Below are positions 11,105-23,722 of a stretch of DNA of 64,000 bases, piece by piece (the stretch's first letter is position 1; every line of letters begins with the position of its first letter). The stretch comes from Hansfordia pulvinata (taxonomy: Eukaryota; Ascomycota; Sordariomycetes; Xylariales): the NCBI GenBank assembly GCA_006538405.1, contig BJKQ01000018.1, positions 265,001-329,000 on the forward strand, written 5' to 3'. The position numbers and the translations under genes are program-made. A model generated the notes under the pieces. The model searched no databases. It was not told the DNA's origin and saw nothing but the letters and a program-made list of their open reading frames with translations.

Positions 11105-12203
11105 ATGGCCCAGCAAGCCCCCAAAGTCGCCCTGGTGACGGCCTCGTCCGCCGGCCTGGGGGCCGCCATCGCGCGGTGCCTGGCGGCCGAGATGAGCGTC
11201 GTGGTCAACTACTTCTCGAGCGAGGAGCGCGCGCTGGCCGTCAAGCGAGACCTCGAGGCCCTCGCCAGCCAACAACAAGACCTCCCCAACAACAACAACA
11301 ACACCACCACCAAGAGACGCTTCCTCGCGATCCGCGCCGACCTGGGCAGCAAGGCAGAGGTCGAGCGGCTGGTGGCCGAAGCAACGAAAGCCATGGGCCG
11401 CCTGGACGTGGTCGTGTCCAACGGCGGGTGGACGCGGATCCGCGACTTTGGGGACCTGGCGCAGAACGTCGACGAGGACGACTGGGACCGCTGCTTCAAC
11501 GTCAACGTCAAGAGCCACCTGTGGCTGCTGAACGCGGCGCGCGAGCACCTCGACCGCGCGCCGGGGGGCGGCTCCTTCGTGTCCGTCGCCAGCGTCGCCG
11601 GCGTCAAGCCCAGCGGCAGCTCCATTGTGCGTTTGCGATGTCCCCCCCCCCCCCCACATCTCTGCCCTTGACCTCGCCTTGTCTGCTACTGGACTGCTTT
11701 ACAAGCAGCACAGGCTGTGGTTGGCAACCAAGTACCTACTGAAATACTGACTCCGGGCTATGGATCTTGATTCACACAGCCTTATGCCGTAACCAAGGCG
11801 GCGCAGATCCACATGATCCAGTGCCTCGCCAAGGCCGTCGGCCCGAGCATCAAGGTCAACTCGGTGTCGCCGGGGATTCTCATGACCGTAAAGTAACTCT
11901 TGCCCTGCTTGCATGCAGAATATCTGACCGGCGTCTAGGACTGGGGCCGCCAATTCCCCGAGGAGCGCCTCAACGCCAGCAAAGACGCCACCATCCTCAA
12001 GAGGTTCGCCACGGTCGAGGTATGCTGCCCACCCTGTGCTTGTGCCTTTTTTTTTTTTTTTTTTTTTGGAAGGGATATTCTTTTCCGCGAAGCTGACGCC
12101 AATGGCCGAGCTCTAGGATGTCGCCAATGTGGTCAAGATGCTCGCCACCAACTACTCGCTGACAGGCCAGAATGTGGTGATTGATTCGGGCTTTTCCGTG
12201 TAG
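11105..12203 (+). CDS. Short-chain dehydrogenase/reductase
   Basis: NAD(P)-dependent oxidoreductase of the classical SDR family. Exons 11105-11626, 11780-11887, 11939-12019 and 12117-12203 join in phase 0 at every junction to give 265 residues with an intact frame. The cofactor motif is TASSAGLG, where the usual first glycine is alanine. The catalytic serine lies in SVASVAG, and YAVTK supplies tyrosine and lysine. NVNVKS carries the structural asparagine. The C-terminus (GQNVVIDSGFSV) is typical of the family. A glutamine/asparagine-rich insertion at about residues 55-70, encoded by AAC/CAA repeats, is not usual. Intron 1 has a 14-base C run and intron 3 a T run of about 19. The start at 11105 has a good purine context (GCCATGG). 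The substrate is unknown; the divergent neighbour suggests a shared pathway. Confidence 0.92.
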
Positions 12204-12377
12204 CCAGGAAATTTAATTAGATGCTCCCATCCGTGCATGTGGATGGGAATGAACGCATTCCCTTTGCTTGTGCACTTTGAAATGCCCCAGCCTCACGCAA
12301 TGAGTGTCGAAGACCCCTCCGGAGCATACCCTGCTAGATGATGGTGCGTCATATGTGTTGTATGTGTAATTAGGTGT

Positions 12378-12411
<34 letters not shown>

Positions 12412-12413
12412 CA

Positions 12414-12446
<33 letters not shown>

Positions 12447-13522
12447 TGTGCCCCACAGCTCAAGTAAATCCCGGTCCCGGTGGCGTGGACAGAATAGTTC
12501 ATAATCTCATCCGTGATGAAACGTACTTGACGCTGCTCAGCGGCTCAGTCTGCTCGGAGGATGCCCGAGATGCGATGCAGAAGGGTCCCGCGCGGCTGGA
12601 TCGCGCCCGTTCGCCGCGACACCATTGGTCTCTCGCCCGAAAGACCGGACCGCCGACTCCTGGCGCCCGCCCTGGCGGGATTGGGACACCGACCACCAGT
12701 AGCAGCTTTCAGCAGCACAGACATCCATACTCGTACCTACTTCCACACGGGTATGCGTGGAAGACAGATCTATGCCCGGCACAATCCCGATAGCCCGCCC
12801 GCCTTCTTCTCGCCCGGCACGCGTCGGAAAATGCGACCGGCGCCGGCAGTCTACTCGAGCTCTGCACCCCTTTTGCCCGGTTCTGTCGACGCGGGACAGT
12901 CCTTGCAGCCGCAGGTTGTTCTGCTCGGGACGGAATGAAAGATCTTGCATAGAGGTAGGTACCTACTCTGATTCCCCTTGCCTGACTTACCTCTCCCACC
13001 TGACCGGCTGGCTGACTAAGGTAAGATGCAACCTCCGAGTGGGCAGTTGCATCTCGGGCTTCTCGCCGAAGCCGACCCAAGCAAGGCGGCGCGGGTTTAT
13101 CCCGTCTGAAAAAGGCAGCTCGGTATGGCATGGATGTGTGTGCGTGTGTGTGTGTGTGTAAGTGCCGGCTGCCCCGTGATAACCCCCTCTGTGGCGGGTG
13201 CGTGTTCACACTCCAGACAGACGGACGACGGCCAGAACCAGGCCGCCGTGCGGTCAAGAGCGCAGAGACCCAGGATCGAGACCGACAACATCGAGCCCCT
13301 CTGTATGCGTGTATATACATACAGGCACCATTCTTGCGAGGTGGGAGCTGCAAGTTGCCTCATGTGGACTCGTGTACCAACTTACACACACACACACACA
13401 CACAACCGACCTCTGCTTGCAAACGACCTCTCATCAACCTCTTTCTCTCCTCTCTCTCTCTCTCCACCGCATAACCCACCGCGCACCTCAACAGGAATTT
13501 CCCCCCGCCCATCCTCGCAACC
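12204..13522. other. Intergenic with composite microsatellites
   Basis: No gene is supported. A (GA)n run (12388-12408) and a (TG)n run (12416-12444) lie close together, a (GT)n run sits at about 13135-13158 and an (AC)n run at 13384-13403. A CT-rich leader follows (about 13440-13465), typical just upstream of fungal start codons, and probably belongs to the HisD-like gene. Confidence 0.6.
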
Positions 13523-15126
13523 ATGGTCGTCACGCTCAAAGGCCCCAAGGCCAACGGCAGCGGCCAGACCCCCTCGGCGGCCGCCCCCGCGGTCGACGTG
13601 CCGCAGATCGTGCGCGGCGTGGTCGCCGACATCCGAGCCAACGGCGACGCGGCGGTGCGCAAGTACTCGGACAAGTTCGACAAGTGGACGCCGGCCAGCT
13701 TCCGCCTGTCGGCGGCCGAGATCGACGACATCGTCGCCCGGGTGCCGCGGCAGACGATCGAGGACATCAAGACGGTGCAGGCCAGCGTGCGCGAGTTCGC
13801 GCTGGAGCAGCGCAAGTCCATCACCGACTTTGAGTACGAGATCCGCCCCGGGGTGCACCTCGGGCAGAAGAACGTGCCCATCTCGGCCGTCGGGGCGTAC
13901 GTACTCACCTTTACTTTCCTGGCCTTGTCGTCTCGTTGCCTTTTCTTTACCCATGTTCTTCTTTTTCCCCTCGGCCACCATGAACTGACATACATCATCG
14001 CCCTCCCGCAGCTACATCCCGGGCGGGCGCTACCCCTGCTGGCGTCGGCGCACATGACCATCGTGACGGCCAAGGCGGCGGGCGTGCCGCGGGTCATCGC
14101 CTGCACGCCGCCGATCCGCGGGGTGATCCCGCCGGCCACGGTGGCGGCGATCCACCTGGCCGGGGCGGACGAGATCCACGTGCTGGGCGGCGTGCAGGCC
14201 GTGGCGGCCATGGCGCTGGGCACCGAGTCGGTGTCGCGCGTGGACTTCCTGGCCGGGCCGGGCAACGCGTTCGTGGCCGAGGCCAAGCGGCAGCTGTTCG
14301 GCGAGGTGGGCATCGACCTGCCCGCGGGGCCGACCGAGGTGCTGGTGGTGGCCGACGCGCACGCCGACCCCTGGGTCGTGGCGACGGACCTGCTGTCGCA
14401 GGCCGAGCACGGCCCGGACACGCCCGCCGTGCTCATCGCGACCTCGCGCGAGGTCGCCGAGCGGTCCGTCGCCGAGGTCGACCGCCTGCTCAAGATCCTG
14501 CCCACGGCCGAGCTGGCGGGCGTCTCGTGGGACCGCTTCGGCGAGGTGCACGTCGTGGACACCCTCGACGAGGCGTACGCCCTGGCCGACGAGTTCGCCA
14601 GCGAGCACGTGCAGATCCTGACGCAGAACCCGCGCGAGGCCCTCGACAAGATGAAGAACTATGGCGCCCTGTTCCTCGGCGACAAGACGTGCGTCTCGTA
14701 CGGCGACAAGGTCGGTTCTCCCTCTCACCCTCTCTCCCTCTCTCTCTCTTTCTGTCTGTCTTTCCTTCCTTCTTTCTCTCCCTTGTCCTTACTCGACCTT
14801 ACTTCCCCGTCTGCAAACCACCGCATCGACAGACACAGCCCCCCCCCCCCCCCCCAAGAGCTGACATCCACTGACACGCCCTTCCGCAGTGCATCGGGAC
14901 CAACCACGTGCTCCCGACCAAAGGGGCCGCCCGCTTCACGGGAGGCCTCTGGGTGGGCAAGTACCTCAAGACGGTGACGTACCAGGAGGTGACGTCGGCG
15001 CAGGAGAGCGGCGAGCTGGGGCGGCTGTGCGGCCGCGCGGCCAGGGCCGAGGGCTTCGAGGGCCACGCCAGGTCTGGCGACGCCCGGGCGCACCTGCACC
15101 TGGGCGACAAATTTGAGTGGATCTGA
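13523..15126 (+). CDS. Stand-alone histidinol dehydrogenase-like NAD-dependent dehydrogenase, one frameshift
   Basis: Member of the HisD superfamily, zinc-dependent alcohol-to-acid dehydrogenases. In ascomycetes histidine synthesis normally uses HisD fused in the HIS4 protein, so a separate copy among catabolic genes suggests another substrate, as in bacterial sulfopropanediol dehydrogenases. Exons are 13523-13896, 14012-14710 and 14890-15126. HisD signatures are YIPGGRYP, AGPGNAFVAEAK, DLPAGPTEVLVVAD, QAEHGPD and TNHVLPT. One base is missing in the CCCC run 14033-14036; adding one restores PLLASAHMTIV and gives 436 residues, close to the family norm. The intron before exon 3 has a 17-base C run. 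The CT-rich leader and the ATG context (AACCATGG) support the start. Confidence 0.88.
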
Positions 15127-16483
15127 GAGAGGGGGGGACTTGTTCGGGTGTTGTCGTTCGTTCTTGTTCGTGGGCACATGATCGTGGTCCGAGTACATGA
15201 GGTTAGGTTAGGTAGGAGCTGGCTTTTCCGCGACGACGGGAAATTGGCATTTCCTATACGAGTAGTTCATCTCTTAGCTTGATTGCCCCAGCAAAGCCGT
15301 CCTGGCCCCACGTGAATGCCCTGGCGAATCACACAATTGACCGCGCGCGCGGGTTACGAGTAATGGGCCGCTCGGCGCAGGTCAGCCGCATGGATGGATG
15401 GATGTCAGGTGGGTTGTTGATGGGCCCTCCCTCTCTGTCTGGAGTCATTGGGGCTGCGGGACACACGCGCTAGGTGCACGGGCATCCGCTGTCGTTCTCG
15501 GCCATGCCAAGCAGACAGACACAACATGACTCGGGGCTGGCGGGCGCCGGTCGGGGTCGAGGGACTCGGCGGAGTCGTAGTAATAAGGGTCATTGGCATG
15601 TGCACGTAGATCCATGGGTGCTGTTGGATCCGGACTGGCCGTGGCCAGAAACGGAATACGAGTCGGGCAGTCAGTTCAAGTCAGCCTCCATTGGATTGTA
15701 CCTACTCTTTCTGGCCCTCCATCGGATGGGGGTTCGCAGATACCCGACAGCGCCCAACCTGGAGTGACAGCTGCCCTCCACTGACCCTCAGCCGCTAACT
15801 TCCAGCACCCCTCAGGCGCCCAGCCCTCGGGTGTCGCCCGCGCCCCATCCCGATGGAGACCAGGGCCCTGGAGCGAGCCCCAGTCTCCCCCGCACTTTGT
15901 CCCTGTCGCGCCTGGTAGCGTCCCCGCGTCCCCTCACGGGCGCGTGCACTGGGCCCCAAACGAGCCCCGCATCGGATCTGGAGCCCGTCGAACTTGACCT
16001 TTAGCGGACGCGTCGTTGGCCAGGCTCCCCACCACATCACCAGCGGCTCCATGCATCCCTGCTCCAGTTCTCGCCATCGTCTGCCTCACCAGCTGCCACG
16101 CCCGCCCTCCTGTACCGGCACCGGCACCGGCACCGCCTCGGCCATGGCGGGGCGCCCTTCGATACACCACAGCATCCACGCTGCCGACTCGCGAGCAACA
16201 TGGGCCCCACGATCCAGTTAGACAGTGGACTGGACCAAACCGCGCTCCTCCCCTCCCTCTACCCACCAAGCAAGACTATCAGCTCTCTGTAGCCTCAGCC
16301 GGGCCTTGTCCTCACTCCCGCCCTTGAACCAGCGTGCAAGTTCTTCTTCGAACTGGGCCGTAATATCCCGGAAGATACGGATCGCATCTCTACCCTCTCG
16401 CCCTTCGCCAGATATCCAAAACAGCCAGTCACCAGAGCCTCTTTCTGCGCCCCAGCAAGACCCGTTGGCGGGTCTCTCGCAAG
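15127..16483. other. Intergenic
   Basis: No gene is supported. The left part is the 3' flank of the HisD-like gene; the right part is the long leader and promoter of the Zn2Cys6 regulator. Overlapping frames on both strands look like composition effects. Confidence 0.5.
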
Positions 16484-19400
16484 ATGGAAGCAGCACAGCC
16501 TCAGCCCCCGTCGCCGTCGCCCTCGGTCGTCGGCAGCTCTTCTGCCCCTCCAAATCCGAACATCGACCGGCCGCAGCCCAGCGAGCCCAAGCCGGCCAGC
16601 GCCTCACGCAAAGAGTCTCGCGCGGATCGTGCCCGCAAGAATGGCCCCAGCAGGCCACGCGGCAGACAGATGACCAGCTGTGCGGGTACGCATTCTCATC
16701 TCATGTCGCCCTGTCATGTCCCGCTTCACCTAGATACTCGGAGCCGAGGCCCCCCGGCCAGCGCCTCCCGCTCAGTCGCATCCTTCTGTATCCTTGCTGA
16801 CTTGAAGCCTCCCGGAACAGAGTGTCGACGGCGAAAGCTGAAATGCGACAGCGCGGTAAGGGTCTCCTTCTCGCGTGGCGGCCCCCTCTGCGCGCCTACT
16901 CATCAGGGCACACTCTCTCCAGATACCATGCTCCAATTGCGTCAAACGCGAATGCGCCGACATCTGCCCCAGCGGCACGCGCCACAGGGCGCACAGGTTA
17001 GTCCAATTCGTATTTGGCCTCCGACGCGTGCTGACCTGTGCAAGAGAGACGGCGAACCATGAACGGCGCATTGCCCAGCTCGAGGCTCTCCTCATAGCCC
17101 AAAACGCAACCCTCCGCCAGACCCCTCAGACCTTCCCCCGGACAATGCCAACTCAACACAGCAGCCCTCGATTTCTGCTCACTCGCCAGACTGTCCGCGT
17201 GAGAGCCAGGACAATGCTGTGCCCTCGTCCCATGTCCCCGATGCCCCACACGATGATGCGATGGGAGACGCCCAAGAGGCACAGAGCGTGTCTCAGATAG
17301 ATCCCCCCCTCAACAACGACTCGTCCACCGAATGGCACCTACCCAATCGGACGCCATCGCAGACCACGGGGTATTCCCTGGGTCGTCACCCGCCAGAGGC
17401 GCACGGTAGCCCAGGCGTGCCTTCACAACAAAAACACTGGCCGCCCTCAAGACAGCCCGTACAGTCGATAGAGGAAGAGGCGTTCGGTACCTTGGTCGTG
17501 GACGACCTCGGGCGGTCGAGATACCTTGGCCCGAGAGCAGGCGCGGAGTGGCTTCACAACGTAAGTCTCGTTCTGACCACTCGGCCATTTCCTCTTCGCC
17601 GCAGAGATGCCCCTTCGCAACTTGGCGACCATGACCCGGTATGACTGACACAACCTAGCAAGAGAGGCCTGGCGTCACCAGGGCGCCTTCGGAGGCTGAC
17701 GACCGAGTTCAGCAACCCAATCCAGGCTTTCCCTTTGGCAAGGGGCCATCTTTCTCGTCGGAATGCGAGCTTCTTGGCAGGCTGCCCCCTAGAGAAGAGA
17801 CCCAGGTCCTCGTCGACGCCTACTTTCGCTGCTTCTCATGGAAGTGAGTAGCCTGACTTTCTGACCCGAACCCCATTCATAAGAGCCCAACTGCCGAGAG
17901 ATTCTCATTACGTCGTGTCACCGTATACTGATCGGTGTCATCAGCCTGAGTCCCATAACGCGACGCGCCTTCGACGACCTGTTGGACAAGGCTTATCAGA
18001 GACTCCACCCCGGCCACACTGGATCGCCGATACATATCCACCAGCTCGCGCTGATGTTTGCCATCTTCGCCATGGGCGCACATCACTGCTTGGAGTATCC
18101 GCCAAATGACCCTGTCGTGGAGGAGTACATCGCATTGTCCAAGTCTTGCCTCTCGCAGGGTGATTTCCTGGCTACCAACACGGTCGCAAGTCTACAAGCC
18201 TTGGTGAGTTGAAACCCTCATTATCACGTATGCAACCCTGAAGCTTACTTTGAGAAAGACACTAGTTGGACATCTGTCGACGGAGACCGAGAGGGGGAGA
18301 CGAGGAGAATTGGCGTGGCCGCTGTATGGCCTAGGCATGAGACTCGTTCAGGCCGTAAGTGACCGTTCAAACCATCGCGCGATATCGCCTTGCATTCTGG
18401 CGCCAGCTGACAGTTCATCTAGATGGGCCTTCATAGAGACGGCTCAAAATGGAATCTACCGCCAGATGTAGTCGAAGAGAGAAGACGGATCTTCTGGGAG
18501 TGTTACACCATCGACGTGTTCCAAGCACATTGCTTTTCTCGACCGTCAGTCCCTCCTGATCTGCGAGATTCCCCGTCGTATACTCACCTGTCCATCCCAT
18601 GCAGTCCTTTGATGCGAGCCAACCACTTTGACACGCAAGTGCCTGCCCAGCCGGACATGCCCTCCCCTTCAGAAGTGAGCGTCGAGCCACCAACGCCCAA
18701 TGCTGGCCGAGACTTTAAAAGCATGAAGTATGAGATTGTCAAAGTCCTTGCCCGGTGGGTGCATATTAGCCTTTTCCTTCGCTCTCCAGCCAATTGCTGA
18801 CGCGGACTAGGCTGCTGGATCTTGCCATGGACATCACGCCGCTCCCATACGAGCGCGTGGTCGAGCAGTACGAACAAATGTGCGTCAACTCTTGGCATTG
18901 TCTTCACGTAGCATGAGAATCCTGCTCCCGTCCTCGACCTACTTCTCAAGCTGACTCCGAACCCAAGATGCGCCTTTGAACGCTCCATACCCTTCCACTT
19001 GCGATGCCGCGGTGCCCTGGTCGCCACGATATCACTCTATCCCACAAGAGAGGCGGCCGAGTACGACAGCCCTCCAGTGAACCGGAGGGTTCTCAAGCGC
19101 ACATTCGAGGTAACGTCGTCAGACCCCCTTCTATTGCTCGGACTCCTGACCGCGATCCTCTAGCAATTCACGCTCGCCATGCACGTCTCGGAAGCGGTCA
19201 TCTTTCTTCAGAGGCCATACTACGTGAAGGCCATGGCCGAAAACCCGGCCGACCCTGTTCGCTCCAGATACGGCGCCTCGTTCCTGGCGGTCGTCGAGCG
19301 GTGTAATGTGAGTCGGGACATTGCTGCATGCCCACTCCTCCGGCGCATCATGTGAGAAAAAACAAGCGGATTAACAAACCTATCAACAGGTCGTGACCCA

Positions 19401-20083
19401 CATTGTCCGTGGACTGGCAGATTTGTACCCGGCCGTGGCCTCACGGCATTGGTTCTTTTGGGTGAGCAGCCTCGACGCGAACACTCCGCAATCCTCTAAT
19501 AACATTCCCCACTTTGCAGTACCATCTATTCAACGCCGCTGCTTGCGTGGGGGCCCTGGCCCTTCGATGCCCCAAGTCGCCGTCTGCGCCCTTTGCCATG
19601 TCCATCCTGGACGAGGCCATTGCCGCATACAGCGTCGTAACGCGGCACAACGCCTCGTCGGTCCTGAAGCTGAACTACAAGAGACTGCTGCATCTGCATC
19701 GCCAGACTTCGAAGAAGATCAACCAGAGCCCCTCGGCGTCGTTCCCGGGTGGCCTCCACGAGCCGGGCGGCGGGGACGAACAGGACGAAGAGATCAACGA
19801 GGACCTCTTGGGGTGGCAGACGCGGCTCATCGAGCGGGCGGCTGCGCGGTCGGACTTCCAGAAGGCGACCACCATCACGTCGAGCCCCGGAGAGGACCCG
19901 GACGCGAGCGGCGCGCACATGTTCGACGGGATGGCGGGGTTCACGGACTCCATGTCGCCGTTCCTGTCCATGCTCTACATGGACAATCAGCTGCCTTCTG
20001 CCGAGCTCATGATCAATCAGCATTTCACCTTTCCGTCTGACCTGGAGGGGGGGATGGACATTGGCCCAGGGGGTCTACACTAG
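16484..20083 (+). CDS. Zn2Cys6 transcription factor with fungal-specific domain, two frameshifts
   Basis: Nuclear DNA-binding regulator and the candidate controller of the surrounding catabolic genes. Fourteen exons: 16484-16685, 16821-16855, 16923-16996, 17045-17560, 17659-17843, 17945-18203, 18266-18354, 18423-18544, 18605-18754, 18811-18879, 18968-19109, 19164-19307, 19390-19461 and 19520-20083. The zinc cluster is assembled from exons 1-3: CAECRRRKLKC, then PCSNCVKRECADIC, and is followed by a short coiled coil in exon 4 (ANHERRIAQLEALL). The middle carries the fungal transcription-factor domain, including ERGRRGE, AWPLYGLGMRL, MGLHRDGSKW and EERRRIFWECYTID. Two single-base deletions are needed: at CCC 17110-17112, and near the start of exon 7 (18266-18290), where phase disagrees by one. 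All other junctions agree. The number of short introns is high even for this family. Confidence 0.88.
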
Positions 20084-20970
20084 CAGCACTCAGAAGCTGG
20101 GGTCCGATGATGAATATATACGCGAACCGCAGTCGTTTGCGCTTTTCTTGTGTGCGAGCGAGGAAACTTGTTCGGCGTCGACATGCTCGCCCACTCCCTG
20201 CTGCGGCCTGTTCTTCCTCAGAGTAGCTCTATTCTGCGGCATTTGCTCTGTGAGATTTCCTTGGGCCTACCCGAGAAAGCAACCATGAGAGAGATCCGCA
20301 GGGGCAGCCATCGCCTTTGTGTTGTGGGTGGGCAGACAGCAAATGCTCAACCCCGTAGAGGACGTAGATGATGGCGTTGAATCTGCGATAAAAGGGAAGG
20401 CAGGAAAAGTCGGGGGCGGAGAGACGTCTTTAAATGCCATTTCCCGACGGTGTCAGACAGAGAGGAAGAATCCCGCGATTGTCAGAGAGCGGGAAAATTG
20501 GCTTGGTTCCGTCAAAGCCTGCGAAATGACGTATCCCACGCCGCCCGAGTGCGTGACGTCCCCAGTGTCAATCACCTCAGCCACACTTTGTCAGCAAAGT
20601 ATGTCAAGCTGGTCCGCTCGAGCGCGAATCTTATGCAAGCGGGCGTGGTAATTCATATACGATACCTATCAAGTCGGGAACTAAATCGTCTAAAATGCAC
20701 TGGCTGCTGGTCCTATGAAGCAACAATTTCCAAGGCTTTTTTCGCCGACACGGTTTTCACAAACTTGCACTTAACTGACCAAGGGAGACGGCATGCCGAT
20801 GGGATGTCATTGTCGATACGCAGGTTCAGACGATTCGCCATACTACAGATGATTTGATGAAGAGAAAATGTCCCAATGTGAATAAAGAAGAGAACTAGCG
20901 ATACTCATTTCAAATACTATTGATTCCCCCCCCACTCCCCATCCTTTCAACCCCCGCCCTTGACTTTCGC
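20084..20970. other. Intergenic between convergent genes
   Basis: Holds the 3' flanks of the convergent regulator and aldo/keto reductase genes. No coding motif was seen. Confidence 0.5.
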
Positions 20971-22168
20971 CTACTGTTGCTCCCCCTCTGGCGGCGCGTG
21001 CTGGCCGGGGGCGTGGCCGTACCAGTCGTCGAAACCGAGGTCGAACCCCCACAGCGGGGTCTGGTAGCGGACGTGCTTGCTGGGGTGGGAGGCGCTGAGG
21101 GCGTCGAGGGCGGCGACGTCGTCGTCGGCGAGCCTGAGCGCCTCGGCGGCGCGCAGGTTGTCCTCGAGGCGCGAGGGCGTGACGCTCTTGACGAGGGCGA
21201 CGACGCCGCGCCCCACGTGGTAGGCGATGAGGACCGCGGCGGGGCTGCACCCCTTCCTCTCGGCGATGCCGCGCACCAGGGGGTCGGCGAGGATGGGCGC
21301 CCCCGGCCCGCCGAGGGGCGAGTACGCCTCGACCAGGATCCCCTCGCGGCGGCACCAGTCGACGAGCCCCCGCTGGGGGAGGTAGGGGTGCAGCTCGACC
21401 TGGTTGACGCTGGGCCGGTGGCGCCAGACGCGCTTCAGCGACTCGAGGTAGGGCACCGACCAGTTGCAGACGCCGATCGCGCGCACCAGCCCCGAGTCCA
21501 GCAGGTCCTCCATCTGCGCCCACGTCTTGCGGACGTCCCAGTCGCGGTCGACCGCGCGGGTCCCGTCCGGGTTGACGGGGAGGAGCTCGTTTTGCTCGTT
21601 CTGGGAGAGCGGGGGAGCGGTGTTAGGAGAAAAAGAGAAAGATTTGAAAAAAAGAAAAAGGGGGAAGGGGGGGGGGGGGGGGGGGAACAGGCAGAAAACA
21701 GTGGTAGGCGCTCAAGGAGGAAAATGGGGGGACTTGGAACTTACAGGCACCAGTCGGACCGGCCAGTGAACGAGCTGTTGCGAGAAGGTGAGCACTTTGT
21801 CAACACACGCACAGTCTTTCTCCCTCCCCCAGTTTTACACATAACGGTAACAAGGATTCCACTACTCACGTATAAGTCGAGGTAGTCGGTCCCCAGGCTG
21901 GCGAGGGTGCGGCGCAGGCTCTCGGCGGCGTTGGGGTGGAAGACGTTCCACAGCTTGGAGGTGATGAAGAGGTCCTCGCGGGCGACGCCGGAGCGCCGGA
22001 TCCCCTCGCCCACCTCGGCCTCGTTCTTGTAGATGAGCGCCCCGTCGATGTGCCGGTAGCCCCCGCGCAGCGCCGTCTCGACGGCCTTTTCCACCTCGCC
22101 CGGCGGCGCGGCCCAGGTGCCTTTGTTCGGGGGGGTCAACGTGAGTCAGTGGGCTTTTAATTGCAGTC

Positions 22169-22212
<44 letters not shown>

Positions 22213-22347
22213 AGGGGAAGAGGAATATCTTTTTTTTTTTGGTGTTTTGGTGTAAGTGGGGGTAAGAAGTCGAAGACTGTGCAACTCACCGAGGCCTATG
22301 GAGGGGATTTTCCTCCCATTGGGGAGATCAAAGCTGGGAGGCGCCAT
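20971..22347 (-). CDS. Aldo/keto reductase
   Basis: NADPH-dependent carbonyl reductase with a TIM barrel, related to fungal glycerol dehydrogenase and glyceraldehyde reductase types. Exons 22347-22290, 22120-21870, 21774-21745 and 21600-20971 join to 322 residues with an intact frame; exon 3 is only 30 nt. The catalytic tetrad is visible: Asp in GYRHIDGA, Tyr in ALIYKNE, Lys in ITSKLWN and His in LVHWPV. The cofactor end has LVKSVTPSRLEDNL in place of the usual IPKS motif. Intron 3 has a 19-base G run and intron 1 a (GA)n run followed by a 10-base G run. The gene is divergent from the FAD monooxygenase. In fungal uronate pathways such enzymes reduce the uronate or the glyceraldehyde product, which would fit the nearby aldolase, but the substrate is not proven. 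Confidence 0.93.
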
Positions 22348-22701
22348 TCTGGAGAGGCACGCGTGTATCGTGCGTGCGTGCGTGCGCGATCAAGGTTTGT
22401 GGTGGTGTAATATATAAAAATAAATAATTATCAATGATCGTTATTAAAACCGAGCAACCCCGACACGATAAGGGGTATAAAGATGATGGTGGTGGTGATG
22501 TATGGGGGTCCTGGCACCGCTGCACCGCACCAGCTCTAATACTCGCGATGAGATGAGGTGACTCGAGTGGGATATTGCCTGAGGGTTCGCTCCATTGTCT
22601 TGAAGGCTGTTCTTCAGGCCAGGCCCACCCCCACCTTCGCCGCTGCCGCCGCTGTCGTCGTCTTGGTCTTCTTCTTCCCGCCTGCTTCGGCTGATCGCGG
22701 G

Positions 22702-22743
<42 letters not shown>

Positions 22744-23722
22744 GCGGCATGTCCAAGGAAGATCGCCACCTCGTCCGTCCAGTCAAGGCATCAGTTGCAT
22801 ATTCGTAAAGCCCGTTACTCCGCCACCCCACCCCTCGTCGTGTTCTTTCCCTGACGCGGCGGCCCGTGACCACTTCCGGGCCATCCATCGACACAGTCCG
22901 ACGATGAACCACGTCCGCGTCGTCCACCTCTCGGCCCACCTCACCTACCGGAGGTACCTAACCTACGGTAGGTGGTAGATAGTTAGTACGGGTCTTGGAT
23001 CCGCGGGCTGGACGCCATTTTCCGCGCCCGCGGGAAATGAAACGACAGGCAGCCCAAGTTGCCCGCCCGGTCGGTCGGTCGGTCGGTCGGTCGATCAGTC
23101 ACTGAGGCCAGGGTCGGTCAGGGTCAGGGTCCCGCGTGCCACCACTCCGTCGTCGTCGGCGCGTGGGCGGACCTGTTTGGAATCGGGACGGAGTGGGCGG
23201 CATGACCGTCTGCGGCCCTCGGCACGTTCCGGTGCGTGCGCCTGGGTGGACTCCAGTGTCAGCCATTCATCGCCATGCTCTGCTGCGCGGGGAGGTCTGG
23301 CTGTGTTCCATTCCCTCCCGCCTCCCGGGCTGGCTTGAGGAGGGGAGGGGGAGGAGGAGGAGGAGGAGGAGGAGGAAGAGGAGGGAACGCGGGGATCCGA
23401 GTCGTTGAACGCTCGCCCCTACAGCCATCATGTGCGCTAGAGTACCTACCCAACCTACCTACCTGCCTATCCTTACCTTTACCTAAGGTATCCTTACCTG
23501 AGGTGGGTAAAGAGTATCCAATCTCCCTCGTGTGGTGTGTGTGAAAGGACGTATATATGCCAGTCGCGGCTCTCTGCGATCCACGACTCTCGATGGCTTC
23601 CACTCTGGCAGCGACAACTCTCCAGTCCAGGTAGAGTCTGTCTGACTACCTGACTTGCTCAACCCACTCGCTCACTCGTTATAACCAGAAGACAGACGCA
23701 AGCCACACAGGCACACGCAACC
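22348..23722. promoter_or_regulatory. Divergent promoter region with (TG)n
   Basis: This is the 1,375-bp region between the starts of the reductase (left) and monooxygenase (right). It includes a (TG)n run (22704-22734), a (GGTC)n tetranucleotide run near 23070-23093, a GGA trinucleotide run near 23341-23377 and TACCTACC tracts near 23441-23500. No coding sequence is supported. Confidence 0.5.

Noticed and set aside
12388..12444. Adjacent GA and TG runs considered as a structured regulatory element
   Set aside because: Both are plain microsatellites, common in this window, with nothing indicating function.
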